Part shown: positions 9,034 through 16,675 of the stretch, piece after piece | Position numbering within the stretch: position 1 is the first letter of the stretch | Layout: each line of letters opens with the position of its first letter | DNA from: Burkholderiales bacterium GJ-E10 | Lineage (GTDB): Bacteria > Pseudomonadota > Gammaproteobacteria > Burkholderiales > Burkholderiaceae_F | Assembly: GCA_000828975.1 (NCBI GenBank) | Contig: AP014683.1 | Location: 2,127,700 to 2,191,699 of the forward strand | DNA length: 64,000 bases | Reading direction: 5' to 3' | Program-made: the position numbers and the translations under genes | Notes under the pieces: generated by a model | The model's input: only the letters and a program-made list of their open reading frames with translations | The model's database searches: none | Told to the model about the DNA's origin: nothing

Positions 9034-9375
9034 TCACTCCACCTCGAGTTCCCGCACCCGCATTTCCGTACCTCCCGTCACTTGCACCTGGTAACTCCCA
9101 CACACCGGACAGGCGCCGGCGCTCTCCGCCAGCGGCACGCTTCGACTGCAAGGCATACACCACGCCGTTCCGGGCGTGCGCAGCATTTCGAGCCGGGCGC
9201 CTTCGGCAAGACTGCCTCGCGTGACGACATCGAAGCAGAAGGAAAGCGAGTCGGGCTCGACCGCGGCCAGCGCACCGATCTCCAGCCATACGGTCTTGAC
9301 CCGGCTGAATCCCTCGCGGGCGGCTGCGTCTTCGAGGATCTGCAGCACGCCATGCGCCAGCGACATTTCATGCAT
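9034..9375 (-). CDS. hypA: Nickel chaperone HypA
   Basis: The 113-residue protein begins [13 protein letters not shown], where the initial Met-His (His2) is the nickel ligand. It ends with a zinc site of two pairs (CMPC and CPVC) about 70-95 residues in. It hands nickel to HypB and the large subunit. It sits between the rubredoxin gene (30-base gap) and hypB (11-base gap) in the same run. The spacing is normal and the length is typical of the family, so there is no doubt about the call. Confidence 0.97.
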   Translation of the reverse strand: MHEMSLAHGVLQILEDAAAREGFSRVKTVWLEIGALAAVEPDSLSFCFDVVTRGSLAEGARLEMLRTPGTAWCMPCSRSVPLAESAGACPVCGSYQVQVTGGTEMRVRELEVE

Positions 9376-9405
9376 GGTCCATGCCCCACCCGCGGCGATC
9401 CTCGC

Positions 9406-9615
9406 CTACACGGAGCGCAGGAACCGCTCCCGCGGTGCATCGCAACAAGGGCAGGCCCAATGTTCGGGCAGATCCGCAAACGCGGTGCCCGGCGCAACAC
9501 CGCCCTCGGCGTCTCCCCGATCGGGATCGTAGATGTACCAGCAGATGCCGCACTCCATCCGGGTGTCGGCCGGGGGCGGTTCGTCGACCGCGGTTCGCTC
9601 GAATCCTGCGCTCAC
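9406..9615 (-). CDS. hupI: Rubredoxin of the hydrogenase cluster (HupI/HoxR type)
   Basis: The 69-residue protein carries the two rubredoxin Fe-binding pairs, MECGICWYIYD (Cys22, Cys25) and WACPCCDAP. The segment between them, with DPDRGD and PGTAFADLPEHW, is the usual rubredoxin core, preceded by about 18 extra residues as in HupI/HoxR. In aerobic hydrogenase clusters this rubredoxin is needed to mature or protect the enzyme under O2; the precise role is inferred from those systems. It lies between hupH (one base after its stop) and hypA in the same operon, the place where hupI sits in the rhizobial order. Confidence 0.93.
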   Translation of the reverse strand: MSAGFERTAVDEPPPADTRMECGICWYIYDPDRGDAEGGVAPGTAFADLPEHWACPCCDAPRERFLRSV

Positions 9616-9616
9616 G

Positions 9617-10480
9617 TCAATCCTCCACGGCGGCGAGCCACTCTCCGAGTCGCTCGCAACTGTCTTCGTAATCCTGCACCGCGGCTTGCGCGGCGATGGG
9701 CAAATCGACGATCTCGATGGTATTCAGAATCATCTGTCCCATGTTGTGAAAGTGTTGCACCCACCACACGTTTCCCAAGCGGGTCGATCCGATCCGGCAA
9801 CTGCCGTACCCGCGCGACAGGATCCCGATCGGCCCTCTGCCCAAGGTGTCGCCAAGATACTGCAAGTCCTGGGGCGTGACCGGGAGCAGGGTCAAATTGA
9901 CGACGTGCGCGGGATCGCCCGGCCGCCAACGCTCGGCCCGGTGCAGGATTTCCCGGATCAGGGCGGGGGAATTCATCAGACCCTCGCGCTCGGGACCGGG
10001 CTCGACCGCTCCGCGGAATGGCGACGCCGGGATGCCGGCGGCAGCCGGAAAAGCTCCCGTCTCGACCCGGTCATCGACCAACGCGCCATCCGGCGCCAGC
10101 ACCTGGACGCGCCACACCGACGGGAAGGACGTCTCCTGGATGTGTACCGGCCGCGGACCATCGATCCGACAGGACACCTCACCTTGTCCCAGCAGATCGT
10201 TGACCTCGTCAACCACTTCTCTCGACGCGTGCAGGAGCGAAAGGAACGGCGCGACAGCCCCGCCACCGGTCCCATCCCACGCCACGAACGGCTCAGCCCG
10301 CATCCGATCGAGCAGGGACGACAGCAGCCGGACTGCTTCGCGCTGCGCGGCCTCCGACTTCGGCGTGCTCCGTGGCGGACGCTGGAAGGTCTCCATCCGA
10401 CCCGGCGCGAATGAAACCTGCGGGCCTTCGGCCGACGCGAGCGATGCATCGCCCAGGACAGGAACGGGAAACGGCTTCAT
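9617..10480 (-). CDS. hupH: Hydrogenase expression/maturation protein HupH (HoxQ/HyaF family)
   Basis: The 287-residue protein belongs to the HupH/HyaF family of accessory proteins for the small subunit of membrane-bound hydrogenases. ATG at 10480 is chosen because GGAGG stands 5 bases before it and it overlaps the hupF stop (ATGA); a longer frame reading into hupF has no support. The N-terminal third is Pro-rich and the conserved end has ILSRGYGSCRIGSTRLGNVW and WVQHFHNMGQMILNTIE. In other bacteria loss of this protein blocks small-subunit maturation, and a link with Fe-S cluster assembly in HupS has been suggested. No catalytic motif is seen. Confidence 0.93.
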   Translation of the reverse strand: MKPFPVPVLGDASLASAEGPQVSFAPGRMETFQRPPRSTPKSEAAQREAVRLLSSLLDRMRAEPFVAWDGTGGGAVAPFLSLLHASREVVDEVNDLLGQGEVSCRIDGPRPVHIQETSFPSVWRVQVLAPDGALVDDRVETGAFPAAAGIPASPFRGAVEPGPEREGLMNSPALIREILHRAERWRPGDPAHVVNLTLLPVTPQDLQYLGDTLGRGPIGILSRGYGSCRIGSTRLGNVWWVQHFHNMGQMILNTIEIVDLPIAAQAAVQDYEDSCERLGEWLAAVED

Positions 10481-10791
10481 GTCGTCCTCCGGAGCACGGC
10501 GGGCCACTGCGGTTCCCGCCCGATCAGATCGGCAAATGCATCATCGATCGCAGCACGAGCCGCCGGACCGCCGGATTGCACGGCCGCCAGGGCGTCCAGG
10601 GCCCGGTCGACCGCGAGGGCGCGCTCCGCGTCGACGATCTCGCGCGCCGACCCGAGGAACCCCAACACCCATCCCCCCACCGGGACCGGCCCGGTCAGCA
10701 GCGTGTCGACCCGTTCGATGCCATTGCGGCTGCGGCACACCGCGACGGGTCCCTCCATGCGCAGCACCTGCATCGGAATCGCCATGCACAT
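10477..10791 (-). CDS. hupF: HypC-family chaperone HupF
   Basis: The 104-residue protein begins MCMAIPMQVLRMEGP. The Met-Cys start puts it in the HypC/HupF family, and it is longer than hypC in this window (104 against 79). ATG at 10791 shares a base with the hupD stop (TGATG), and the gene ends overlapping hupH (ATGA), so it is firmly inside the structural operon. In rhizobial systems HupF protects and holds the HupL precursor when O2 is present. That role is carried over by family and position, not shown directly. Confidence 0.92.
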   Translation of the reverse strand: MCMAIPMQVLRMEGPVAVCRSRNGIERVDTLLTGPVPVGGWVLGFLGSAREIVDAERALAVDRALDALAAVQSGGPAARAAIDDAFADLIGREPQWPAVLRRTT

Positions 10792-11417
10792 CAGCAGGAC
10801 ACTCCCCATGCCCGCAGAACCCGCGCGTCGCCGACCCGGCATGCCGCCTCGGCGGACGGGCGACCCGATTCGTACGCACGCAGCGACAGCGGGGACCCGT
10901 CTTCCCGCGGTGCATCCCGAAGCGTCGGCGCATGGCCCCAGTCGATCAGGAGGTCGACCACCCATGCGACGGCCTCGGCGACGCGCGCAAGCACGCAAGG
11001 CCGCAAGCTGCCGCCGAAGTCCTCGAGTTCCTCCGGCTGCACCCCGAACAGCATCAACCGTTCCGGCATCGCACCGATGAGCGCCGCGGATGCGAGCACC
11101 TCCTGGAATCCGGTCTGATGCAAGCTCATCTTCTTGGCGCCGAGGAAGCGCGGCACGTCGTCGTCCGCCACCACGCGGATGGTGCCCGGCGCCAGCCCGT
11201 AATCGACGGCGTCGAATACGATCAGGCGCCTCGCGGACTGCACGTGGGGCAGCAGGTAGAGACCCTGGGTGCCGCCGTCGAGCACCCGTACCGTCGGGGG
11301 CAGGTCCCAGCGCGCGGACAAGGCCTCGACGCAGCGGACCCCGAAGCCTTCGTCCGCCCAGAGCAGGTTGCCGATCCCCAGAATCAGCACCTCGGCCCGC
11401 GGGTCGTCCGGATCCAT
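10791..11417 (-). CDS. hupD: Hydrogenase maturation endopeptidase HupD
   Basis: The 208-residue protease removes the C-terminal extension of HupL after nickel insertion. The three metal-sensing positions are visible: Glu23 in GIGNLLWADEGFG, Asp69 in VFDAVDYG and His100 in MSLHQTGF. The start is ATG at 11417, 4 bases after the hupC stop. The substrate is in the same operon: HupL ends with DPCLACSTH and 15 residues beyond it. The C-terminal tail of about 45 residues is a little longer than in the shortest family members and shows no motif. Confidence 0.96.
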   Translation of the reverse strand: MDPDDPRAEVLILGIGNLLWADEGFGVRCVEALSARWDLPPTVRVLDGGTQGLYLLPHVQSARRLIVFDAVDYGLAPGTIRVVADDDVPRFLGAKKMSLHQTGFQEVLASAALIGAMPERLMLFGVQPEELEDFGGSLRPCVLARVAEAVAWVVDLLIDWGHAPTLRDAPREDGSPLSLRAYESGRPSAEAACRVGDARVLRAWGVSC

Positions 11418-11421
11418 GGCA

Positions 11422-12123
11422 TCAGTCCCGGAAGGTGCGCAGGCCGCTGAACATCGAGCCGATCAGCGACTGCCGGCTCATGATGTCCTCGCGCACCCCG
11501 GCATAGACATGCAGCATCACGAAGCAGACGATCCCCCACATACCCAGATGGTGCCAGCTGTGCACCGCCTGACTGCCGCCGAACAGCGGGATGACCCACC
11601 CGAACAGGTGGGACTGCCAGCTCATCGCCCCCTCGCCTTCTCCATACAGTGCGAATCCGGTGCAAATCATGAAGGTCGATCCGATCGTCACGAACACGAA
11701 CATGAAGAAGTGCGCGAGCGGATTGTGGCCGATGAATTTCTTCGGCCTTTTTTCCAGGAACAGGTACCAGCGCAGTTCGCCGATCATGTCCCGCCACCAC
11801 GCCGCCCGCCATACCGGAAGCACGAAAAGCTGCCGGGCGTGCTCGTTGCCAGCAAATGCCCAATAGACCCGGAAGAGAAACCCGACGACGAAGATCTGCG
11901 CCGCCGCGAAATGGGCAAACCGGATATACCCCATCTCGAAGTGCGCCGAAGCCTCGCCGTGGAGGCTGGGCAAGGGGCTGGCGATGAGATAACCGGTCAC
12001 CGCCAGCACGGTGATGCACAAGGCGTTCACCCAGTGCCACAGCCGGACCGGCGCCTCGTAGACCAGGATGGTGCGTCCCGCTGCCGTGCGCGGATCGTCG
12101 TCCGCCGAAATTGCCGTCGCCAT
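11422..12123 (-). CDS. hupC: Membrane cytochrome b subunit HupC
   Basis: The 233-residue protein is the diheme cytochrome b that anchors the hydrogenase dimer to the cytoplasmic membrane and passes electrons to quinone. Four hydrophobic helices are visible (about 28-48, 68-90, 135-157 and 190-212). Candidate heme ligands include RLWHWVNAL near the first helix and the histidines of SWHHLGMWG and MLHVYAG in the last part. It follows hupL by 46 bases and precedes hupD by 4. The order S-L-C-D is the standard one for respiratory uptake hydrogenases. Confidence 0.96.
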   Translation of the reverse strand: MATAISADDDPRTAAGRTILVYEAPVRLWHWVNALCITVLAVTGYLIASPLPSLHGEASAHFEMGYIRFAHFAAAQIFVVGFLFRVYWAFAGNEHARQLFVLPVWRAAWWRDMIGELRWYLFLEKRPKKFIGHNPLAHFFMFVFVTIGSTFMICTGFALYGEGEGAMSWQSHLFGWVIPLFGGSQAVHSWHHLGMWGIVCFVMLHVYAGVREDIMSRQSLIGSMFSGLRTFRD

Positions 12124-12169
12124 GACGTGTCCCCCCTTCCTTGCCGTTTTCGTCGTGGTCCGTCCGGGC

Positions 12170-13975
12170 TCAACGCACCCGAACCTCGGACATCGACTGG
12201 CCGTCCGGACTCATGACGTGAGTCGAGCACGCGAGGCACGGATCGAAGCTGTGCAGGGTGCGCAGGATTTCCAGCGGCTGATCCGCCTTCGCCACCGGCG
12301 TATTCAACAGTGCTGCCTCGAACGCACCGATCTGTCCCTTCGGATCGCGCGGCCCGCCATTCCAGGTCGTCGGCACGACGCACTGGTAGTTTTCGATCCG
12401 CTCGTCGCGGATGTGGATCCAGTGCCCGAGAGCACCGCGCGGTGCTTCGGTGAAGCCGGAGCCCTTGCACACCTTGGGCCAGGTTGCCGGATCCCACTTC
12501 TCGTCGTTGGCCGTCGCCGTATTGCCATTCTTCAGGCTGGTCATCAGCTTGTCGAATTCCTGGGTCAGCAGATTGGAGCAATAGAGGCTCTCGATTCCCC
12601 GCGCGGCAGTGCGGCCCAGCGTCGAGAACAGAGCCGAAACCGGCAACTCGAGTTTCGAGAGTACGGAGTCGACCGTGTCCTTGACGAAGGGATAGCGCTT
12701 CGGCTGCAGGTAGGCAAGCACCATGCGTGACAGCGGACCGACCTCCATCGCATGCCCACGCCAGCGCGGCGCCTTGATCCACGAATACTTCGCGCCTTCG
12801 TCGACCTGTTCGATCCGCGTGCGCGTGCCCCGGAAGTTGGGCCCCTCGGGCGCGTAGTGCGGTTCGGTGATGCCGTCGAAGGGGTGCAGGCCCACGGTCT
12901 CGTCGGGATAGGTGTACCAGGAGTGGACGACGTATTCCTGGATCTGCTGCGGATCCTTGAGGTCGACCTCGTGGATCTCGTCCAGCTTCCCGCCGATCAC
13001 CGCCCCGCGCGGCAGCAGCAGATTGCCGGGAGAATAGTCGTTGGCGCGATCGGGGATGTCGCCATAGGAGAGGAAGCTGTTGCCGGCAAGCCCGCCGCCA
13101 TAGCGCCAGTCCTTGTAGTACGACGCGATCGCGATCAGATCCGGGATGTACACCTTGGCCGTGAATTCGTGGGCACGGTGGATGATGTCGTGAACGAGGT
13201 TCAGTCGCTCCATGTTCACCGCCCCCACCGCGCCCGATTCGTCGAGGTTGATCGCACAGGGCACGCCGCCGACCAGCCAGTTCGGATGCGGGTTCTTGCC
13301 CCCGAAGACCGTATGGATCTTGACGATCTCGCGCTGGAAATCGAGCGCCTCCAGGTAGTGCGTCACCGCCATGAGGTTCGCTTCGGGCGGCAGCTTGTAG
13401 GCCGGACTTCCCCAGTAGGCGTTGGAGAAGGGACCCAGTTGGCCGCTTTCAACGAATTTCCTCAAGCGGTTCTGCACGTCGCGAAAATATCCGGGCGACG
13501 ACATCGGCCAATCGGAGATGCTCTGCGCCAGCTCCGAGGTCCGCTTGGGGTCGGCCGACAGCGCGGACACCACGTCGACCCAGTCGAGCGCGTGCAGATG
13601 ATAGAAGTGCACCAGATGATCGTGCACATAGAGCGTGAGCTGCATGATGTTGCGAATCGTGTTGGCGTTCTCCGGAATCCGGATCGCCAGCGCGTCCTCG
13701 ACCGCCCGTACCGAGGTCAGTGCATGGGTGCCGGTACATACGCCGCAGATCCGTTCGGTGAAGGCCCACGCGTCGCGCGGGTCCCGCCCCTTCAGGATCA
13801 CCTCGATGCCGCGCCACATCGTGCCGGTCGACACGGCATTGCGGATCACGTTGTCCTGATCGAGATTCACCTCGACGCGCAGATGGCCTTCGATCCGGCA
13901 TACGGGATCGACGACCACGCGCTTGCCGGAGTTGTCGAGACGAAACCCCTGCGTTTCATAAGCGCCCATGTTCAA
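12170..13975 (-). CDS. hupL: Uptake [NiFe]-hydrogenase large subunit
   Basis: The 601-residue catalytic subunit has the NiFe site built from [11 protein letters not shown] (Cys77, Cys80) and DPCLACSTH (Cys580, Cys583). A 15-residue tail after His586 is the part cut off by HupD after nickel insertion. [12 protein letters not shown] near residue 26 is another family signature. It oxidises H2 on the periplasmic side together with HupS. The start ATG at 13975 overlaps the hupS stop (ATGA). The length is typical of group 1 membrane-bound enzymes. No ligand is missing. Confidence 0.98.
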   Translation of the reverse strand: MNMGAYETQGFRLDNSGKRVVVDPVCRIEGHLRVEVNLDQDNVIRNAVSTGTMWRGIEVILKGRDPRDAWAFTERICGVCTGTHALTSVRAVEDALAIRIPENANTIRNIMQLTLYVHDHLVHFYHLHALDWVDVVSALSADPKRTSELAQSISDWPMSSPGYFRDVQNRLRKFVESGQLGPFSNAYWGSPAYKLPPEANLMAVTHYLEALDFQREIVKIHTVFGGKNPHPNWLVGGVPCAINLDESGAVGAVNMERLNLVHDIIHRAHEFTAKVYIPDLIAIASYYKDWRYGGGLAGNSFLSYGDIPDRANDYSPGNLLLPRGAVIGGKLDEIHEVDLKDPQQIQEYVVHSWYTYPDETVGLHPFDGITEPHYAPEGPNFRGTRTRIEQVDEGAKYSWIKAPRWRGHAMEVGPLSRMVLAYLQPKRYPFVKDTVDSVLSKLELPVSALFSTLGRTAARGIESLYCSNLLTQEFDKLMTSLKNGNTATANDEKWDPATWPKVCKGSGFTEAPRGALGHWIHIRDERIENYQCVVPTTWNGGPRDPKGQIGAFEAALLNTPVAKADQPLEILRTLHSFDPCLACSTHVMSPDGQSMSEVRVR

Positions 13976-15075
13976 TTTCCTCCCCGCTGCCCGTCATCCC
14001 GCCCGGCAGAATCGCCGGACTTCCCCGCGATCCGTCGGCCCACCGACGCCGCCGCATGCACGGCGACGACCGCTCCGGTCACCGCGGCCGCCGTTTCGCC
14101 GACCTTGTCCGCGTTGGCTTCGATACCGAACTGGTTGATGTTGGTGACCCGATTGTAGAAGCCGCCCTTGTCCCAGAAGTCCTCCTCGGAACAACCCAGG
14201 CAGGGGTGGCCCGATTGAATCGGAAACGAGACCCCGCCGTTCCAGCGGACCGTCGAGCACGCGTTGTACGTCGTCGGCCCCTTGCAGCCCATCTTGTACA
14301 GGCAGTATCCCTGGCGGGCGCCTTCGTCGTCCCACGCCTCGACGAACTCGCCGGCGTCGAAATGGCCCCGCCGATAGCACTTGTCGTGGATCCGCTGGCC
14401 GTAGAACATCTTGGGGCGACCCTGACGATCGAGCTCCGGAAAGCGGTCGAAGGTCAGCAGATACGAGACGACCCCGGTCATGACCTCGGCGATCGGCGGG
14501 CAACCGGGCACCTTGATGATCGGCTTGTCGAAGATGACCTTGTCGACCGGCGTCGCGCGGGTCGGATTGGGCTTGGCGGCCTGCACGCAGCCCCAGGACG
14601 CGCACGTGCCCCAGGTGATGACCGCCTTGGCGTCGGCGCAGGTTTCGCGCAGCACCTCGACGAAGGGACGCCCACCGACGATGCAGTACATGCCGTCCTC
14701 GTTGAGCGGCGGGTTGCCCTCCACCGCCACGATGTAGTTGCCTTTGTACTTCTGCTTGATGTCGGTGATGATCGCTTCCGCCTGGTGGCCCGCCGCCGCC
14801 ATCAGCGTGTCGTCGTAATCGAGCGAGAGCATCGAGAGCACCACGTCCTTCACCAGCGGATGCGCGGACCGGATGAACGACTCCGAGCAGCAGGTGCATT
14901 CCAGACCGTGGAGCCACAGCACCGGGGTGCGCGGTTTGGTCTCCATCGCATGGGCGAGGAGGGGCACGAATTCCGCCCCCAGGCCCATCGATGCCGCGGT
15001 CAGCGAACAGAATTTCAGAAAGCTGCGGCGGCTGATTCCTTGCCGCCGCAGAACCTCGTAAAAGGTTTCGGTCAT
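13972..15075 (-). CDS. hupS: Uptake [NiFe]-hydrogenase small subunit, O2-tolerant type
   Basis: The 367-residue precursor has a Tat signal (ISRRSFLKF, residues 14-22) with likely cleavage after AHA43. The proximal cluster ligands are Cys60, Cys62, Cys63, Cys158, Cys163 and Cys192, seen in [15 protein letters not shown] and PGCPP. Subtracting the 43-residue signal gives 17, 19, 20, 115, 120 and 149, exactly the positions known for the [4Fe-3S] cluster of E. coli hydrogenase 1. Standard enzymes have Gly in place of Cys19 and Cys120. The C-terminus has a hydrophobic stretch (about 320-345) that anchors it beside HupC. It is the first gene of the operon, with a sigma-54-like site about 55-75 bases upstream. 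Confidence 0.97.
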   Translation of the reverse strand: MTETFYEVLRRQGISRRSFLKFCSLTAASMGLGAEFVPLLAHAMETKPRTPVLWLHGLECTCCSESFIRSAHPLVKDVVLSMLSLDYDDTLMAAAGHQAEAIITDIKQKYKGNYIVAVEGNPPLNEDGMYCIVGGRPFVEVLRETCADAKAVITWGTCASWGCVQAAKPNPTRATPVDKVIFDKPIIKVPGCPPIAEVMTGVVSYLLTFDRFPELDRQGRPKMFYGQRIHDKCYRRGHFDAGEFVEAWDDEGARQGYCLYKMGCKGPTTYNACSTVRWNGGVSFPIQSGHPCLGCSEEDFWDKGGFYNRVTNINQFGIEANADKVGETAAAVTGAVVAVHAAASVGRRIAGKSGDSAGRDDGQRGGN

Positions 15076-15130
15076 CGCGGATCTCCCCCGTGAATTCCAT
15101 CCGGCGTTACCGGTGGTTTGCAGGAAGAAG

Positions 15131-15149
15131 TATCAAGACCCGTGCCAAC
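15131..15149 (-). promoter_or_regulatory. Sigma-54-type promoter of the hup operon
   Basis: On the minus strand the sequence TTGGCACGGGTCTTGAT (15148-15132) fits the -24/-12 consensus TTGGCACG-N4-TTGCW with correct spacing. The one notable deviation is A for C in the -12 TTGC. The predicted start of transcription would be near 15120, leaving a leader of about 45 bases to hupS. The operon encodes HoxA, a sigma-54 activator, so the pairing makes sense. The 170 bases upstream (15150-15319) would hold the HoxA and IHF sites, but I could not pick those out. Confidence 0.6.
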
Positions 15150-15319
15150 TCCCTCGCGGATTGCCGGATTCATCGGAAATCAACGGGTTGGGCGCCACAT
15201 CGTGGCGCATGGGGATCGGCGACCTGCAATTCGGTCAACCGGAGATTTCGCAATATCGGAAAGGATCTTTCCATCGACGAATCCGCATCCGAAAGGCGGA
15301 TCCATCTCGTGGAACCGTC

Positions 15320-16588
15320 CTATACCAGCGTCGATTCCCGGATCAGGGTGATCCATTCGCCAACGCGGCTCGACGGCAGCTGCGGCCAGCGCTCCGAGAC
15401 TTCGTAGGCGATCTGACGCAGATGCCAGCCCGCCTCGCGCGCGAGCGCGGCGATCTCCCAGCACAACGCCGGCTCGTCCTGGGCAGCCTGGATCACCGCC
15501 TGCGGGTCGTCCACCCCCGCATCGGCGAGCCATCGACACAGGCGGTCGATCCGCACATCGATGAATGCCGAGGCGGCATCCTGGTCGTCCTCTTGCATCG
15601 ACTCCGAAATCCGCTTCCACGAATCGATCCGCGCGACCGCAGCATCGAACGCGGCGTTGCCGGCCGCCGCGGCAGCCTCCCCGGGCACCGTCCTCGGCAA
15701 CGCGGCAAGCAGCGCATCGCACAAGCTGCCATCGAAACTGCGGCGGTTGAACCGCAGCAACGGCGCGAGCAGGCCGCAGGCTTCTTCGGGATGGCGATCG
15801 ACAACGCCGGTCGCGACCTCAGCCAATGCCAAGGCGCGCCCGAGCTTGCCGATCGCGTCGCCGTGCAAGGCCTTCGGGTACCCGCTGCCGTCGACCCGCT
15901 CGTGATGCTCGGCGATCGCCGACGCCACGGCGGGACTGAGCAGCGGCTCGCGCTGGGCGATCAACTGCGCCGTCAACGGGTGGGCGAGCAACGCGCGCCG
16001 CGCCATCGGATCGAGCGGTTTTCCGCCTTCGTACTGCGCGGGGTCGGCGTGCATCATGCCCATGTCATGGAGCAGTCCGGCGGTGACGAGCAGTTGCAGA
16101 TCCCGATCGGAAAAGCGGCCCCCCAGTCCGATGAACGCGGCCACGAACGTACAGCGCAGCGAATGCTCGTACAGGTCGGCCGCGGTTTCCCGGGCCACCG
16201 TGAGCCGGATCGCGATCGCCGGCGGTAGCGGGCAGTGTTCCCAGGCGGACCACAGCCTCGCCGAACCGGCCCCCAGACCGGCCTCGAGGTATGCCAGCAG
16301 TGGAACCCCAGCCACCAGTTCGCGCGCACGAGCGGCAATGTCCCTGGGGCGGACCGCCTCCTCGCTCGCCACGCTGCGATCGAGCGGCTCCGCGAGCTTG
16401 TGTCCGAACAGCCGGTCCAGAATCCGGGTATCGATCCGGGCGCCGGTGTCGAGCAGCTTGATGCCGTTGGTGGAATAGATCGGCTGCGCCGCGACCAGGG
16501 ATCGTTTGTCGCCAAACGATGCGGCCGCTTCAAGATATCGATCGTTGTCGACCAAATCGGCGGGATCCGATTCCGGGGAATCCAGCAT
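15320..16588 (-). CDS. HD-GYP-type domain protein
   Basis: The 422-residue protein (from ATG 16588) has an HD-GYP-like core: His142 (YEHSLR), His174-Asp175 (LLHDMGMMH), His203, His228-His229 and the EHHERVDGSGYP signature ending in Gly-Tyr-Pro 236-238. Such domains hydrolyse c-di-GMP. The usual Lys of HDIGK is Met178 here, so activity may be altered. There is no receiver or sensor domain. The N-terminal 130 residues and the last 150 are not recognised. No good ribosome site precedes ATG 16588; a TTG at 16624 would add 12 residues. It lies directly upstream of the hup operon on the same strand, separated by a 244-base promoter region, so it is probably a separate unit. Confidence 0.7.
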   Translation of the reverse strand: MLDSPESDPADLVDNDRYLEAAASFGDKRSLVAAQPIYSTNGIKLLDTGARIDTRILDRLFGHKLAEPLDRSVASEEAVRPRDIAARARELVAGVPLLAYLEAGLGAGSARLWSAWEHCPLPPAIAIRLTVARETAADLYEHSLRCTFVAAFIGLGGRFSDRDLQLLVTAGLLHDMGMMHADPAQYEGGKPLDPMARRALLAHPLTAQLIAQREPLLSPAVASAIAEHHERVDGSGYPKALHGDAIGKLGRALALAEVATGVVDRHPEEACGLLAPLLRFNRRSFDGSLCDALLAALPRTVPGEAAAAAGNAAFDAAVARIDSWKRISESMQEDDQDAASAFIDVRIDRLCRWLADAGVDDPQAVIQAAQDEPALCWEIAALAREAGWHLRQIAYEVSERWPQLPSSRVGEWITLIRESTLV

Positions 16589-16636
16589 CGACGTTTGTTC
16601 TTGTCGTGAAAGTACGTTGGGCAATAAGACGCCGGA

Positions 16637-16675
16637 TCAAAACGGCCGGCTCAAAACGGCCGGCTCAAAAAGGCC
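16637..16675. repeat. Short tandem repeat between ABC ATPase and HD-GYP gene
   Basis: Two perfect 14-base copies of TCAAAACGGCCGGC lie at 16637-16664. A third, partial copy (TCAAAAAGGCC) contains the reverse complement of the ATPase stop codon (TGA at 16667-16665). Each unit carries the palindrome CGGCCG/GCCGGC. On the minus strand the array lies immediately after the ATPase gene and could act as a weak terminator or processing site; that is a guess. Confidence 0.7.

Noticed and set aside
8869-9094. Hydrophobic Val/Ile/Met-rich frame suggesting a membrane peptide
   Set aside because: It is the antisense of the His/Asp-rich codons of hypB.
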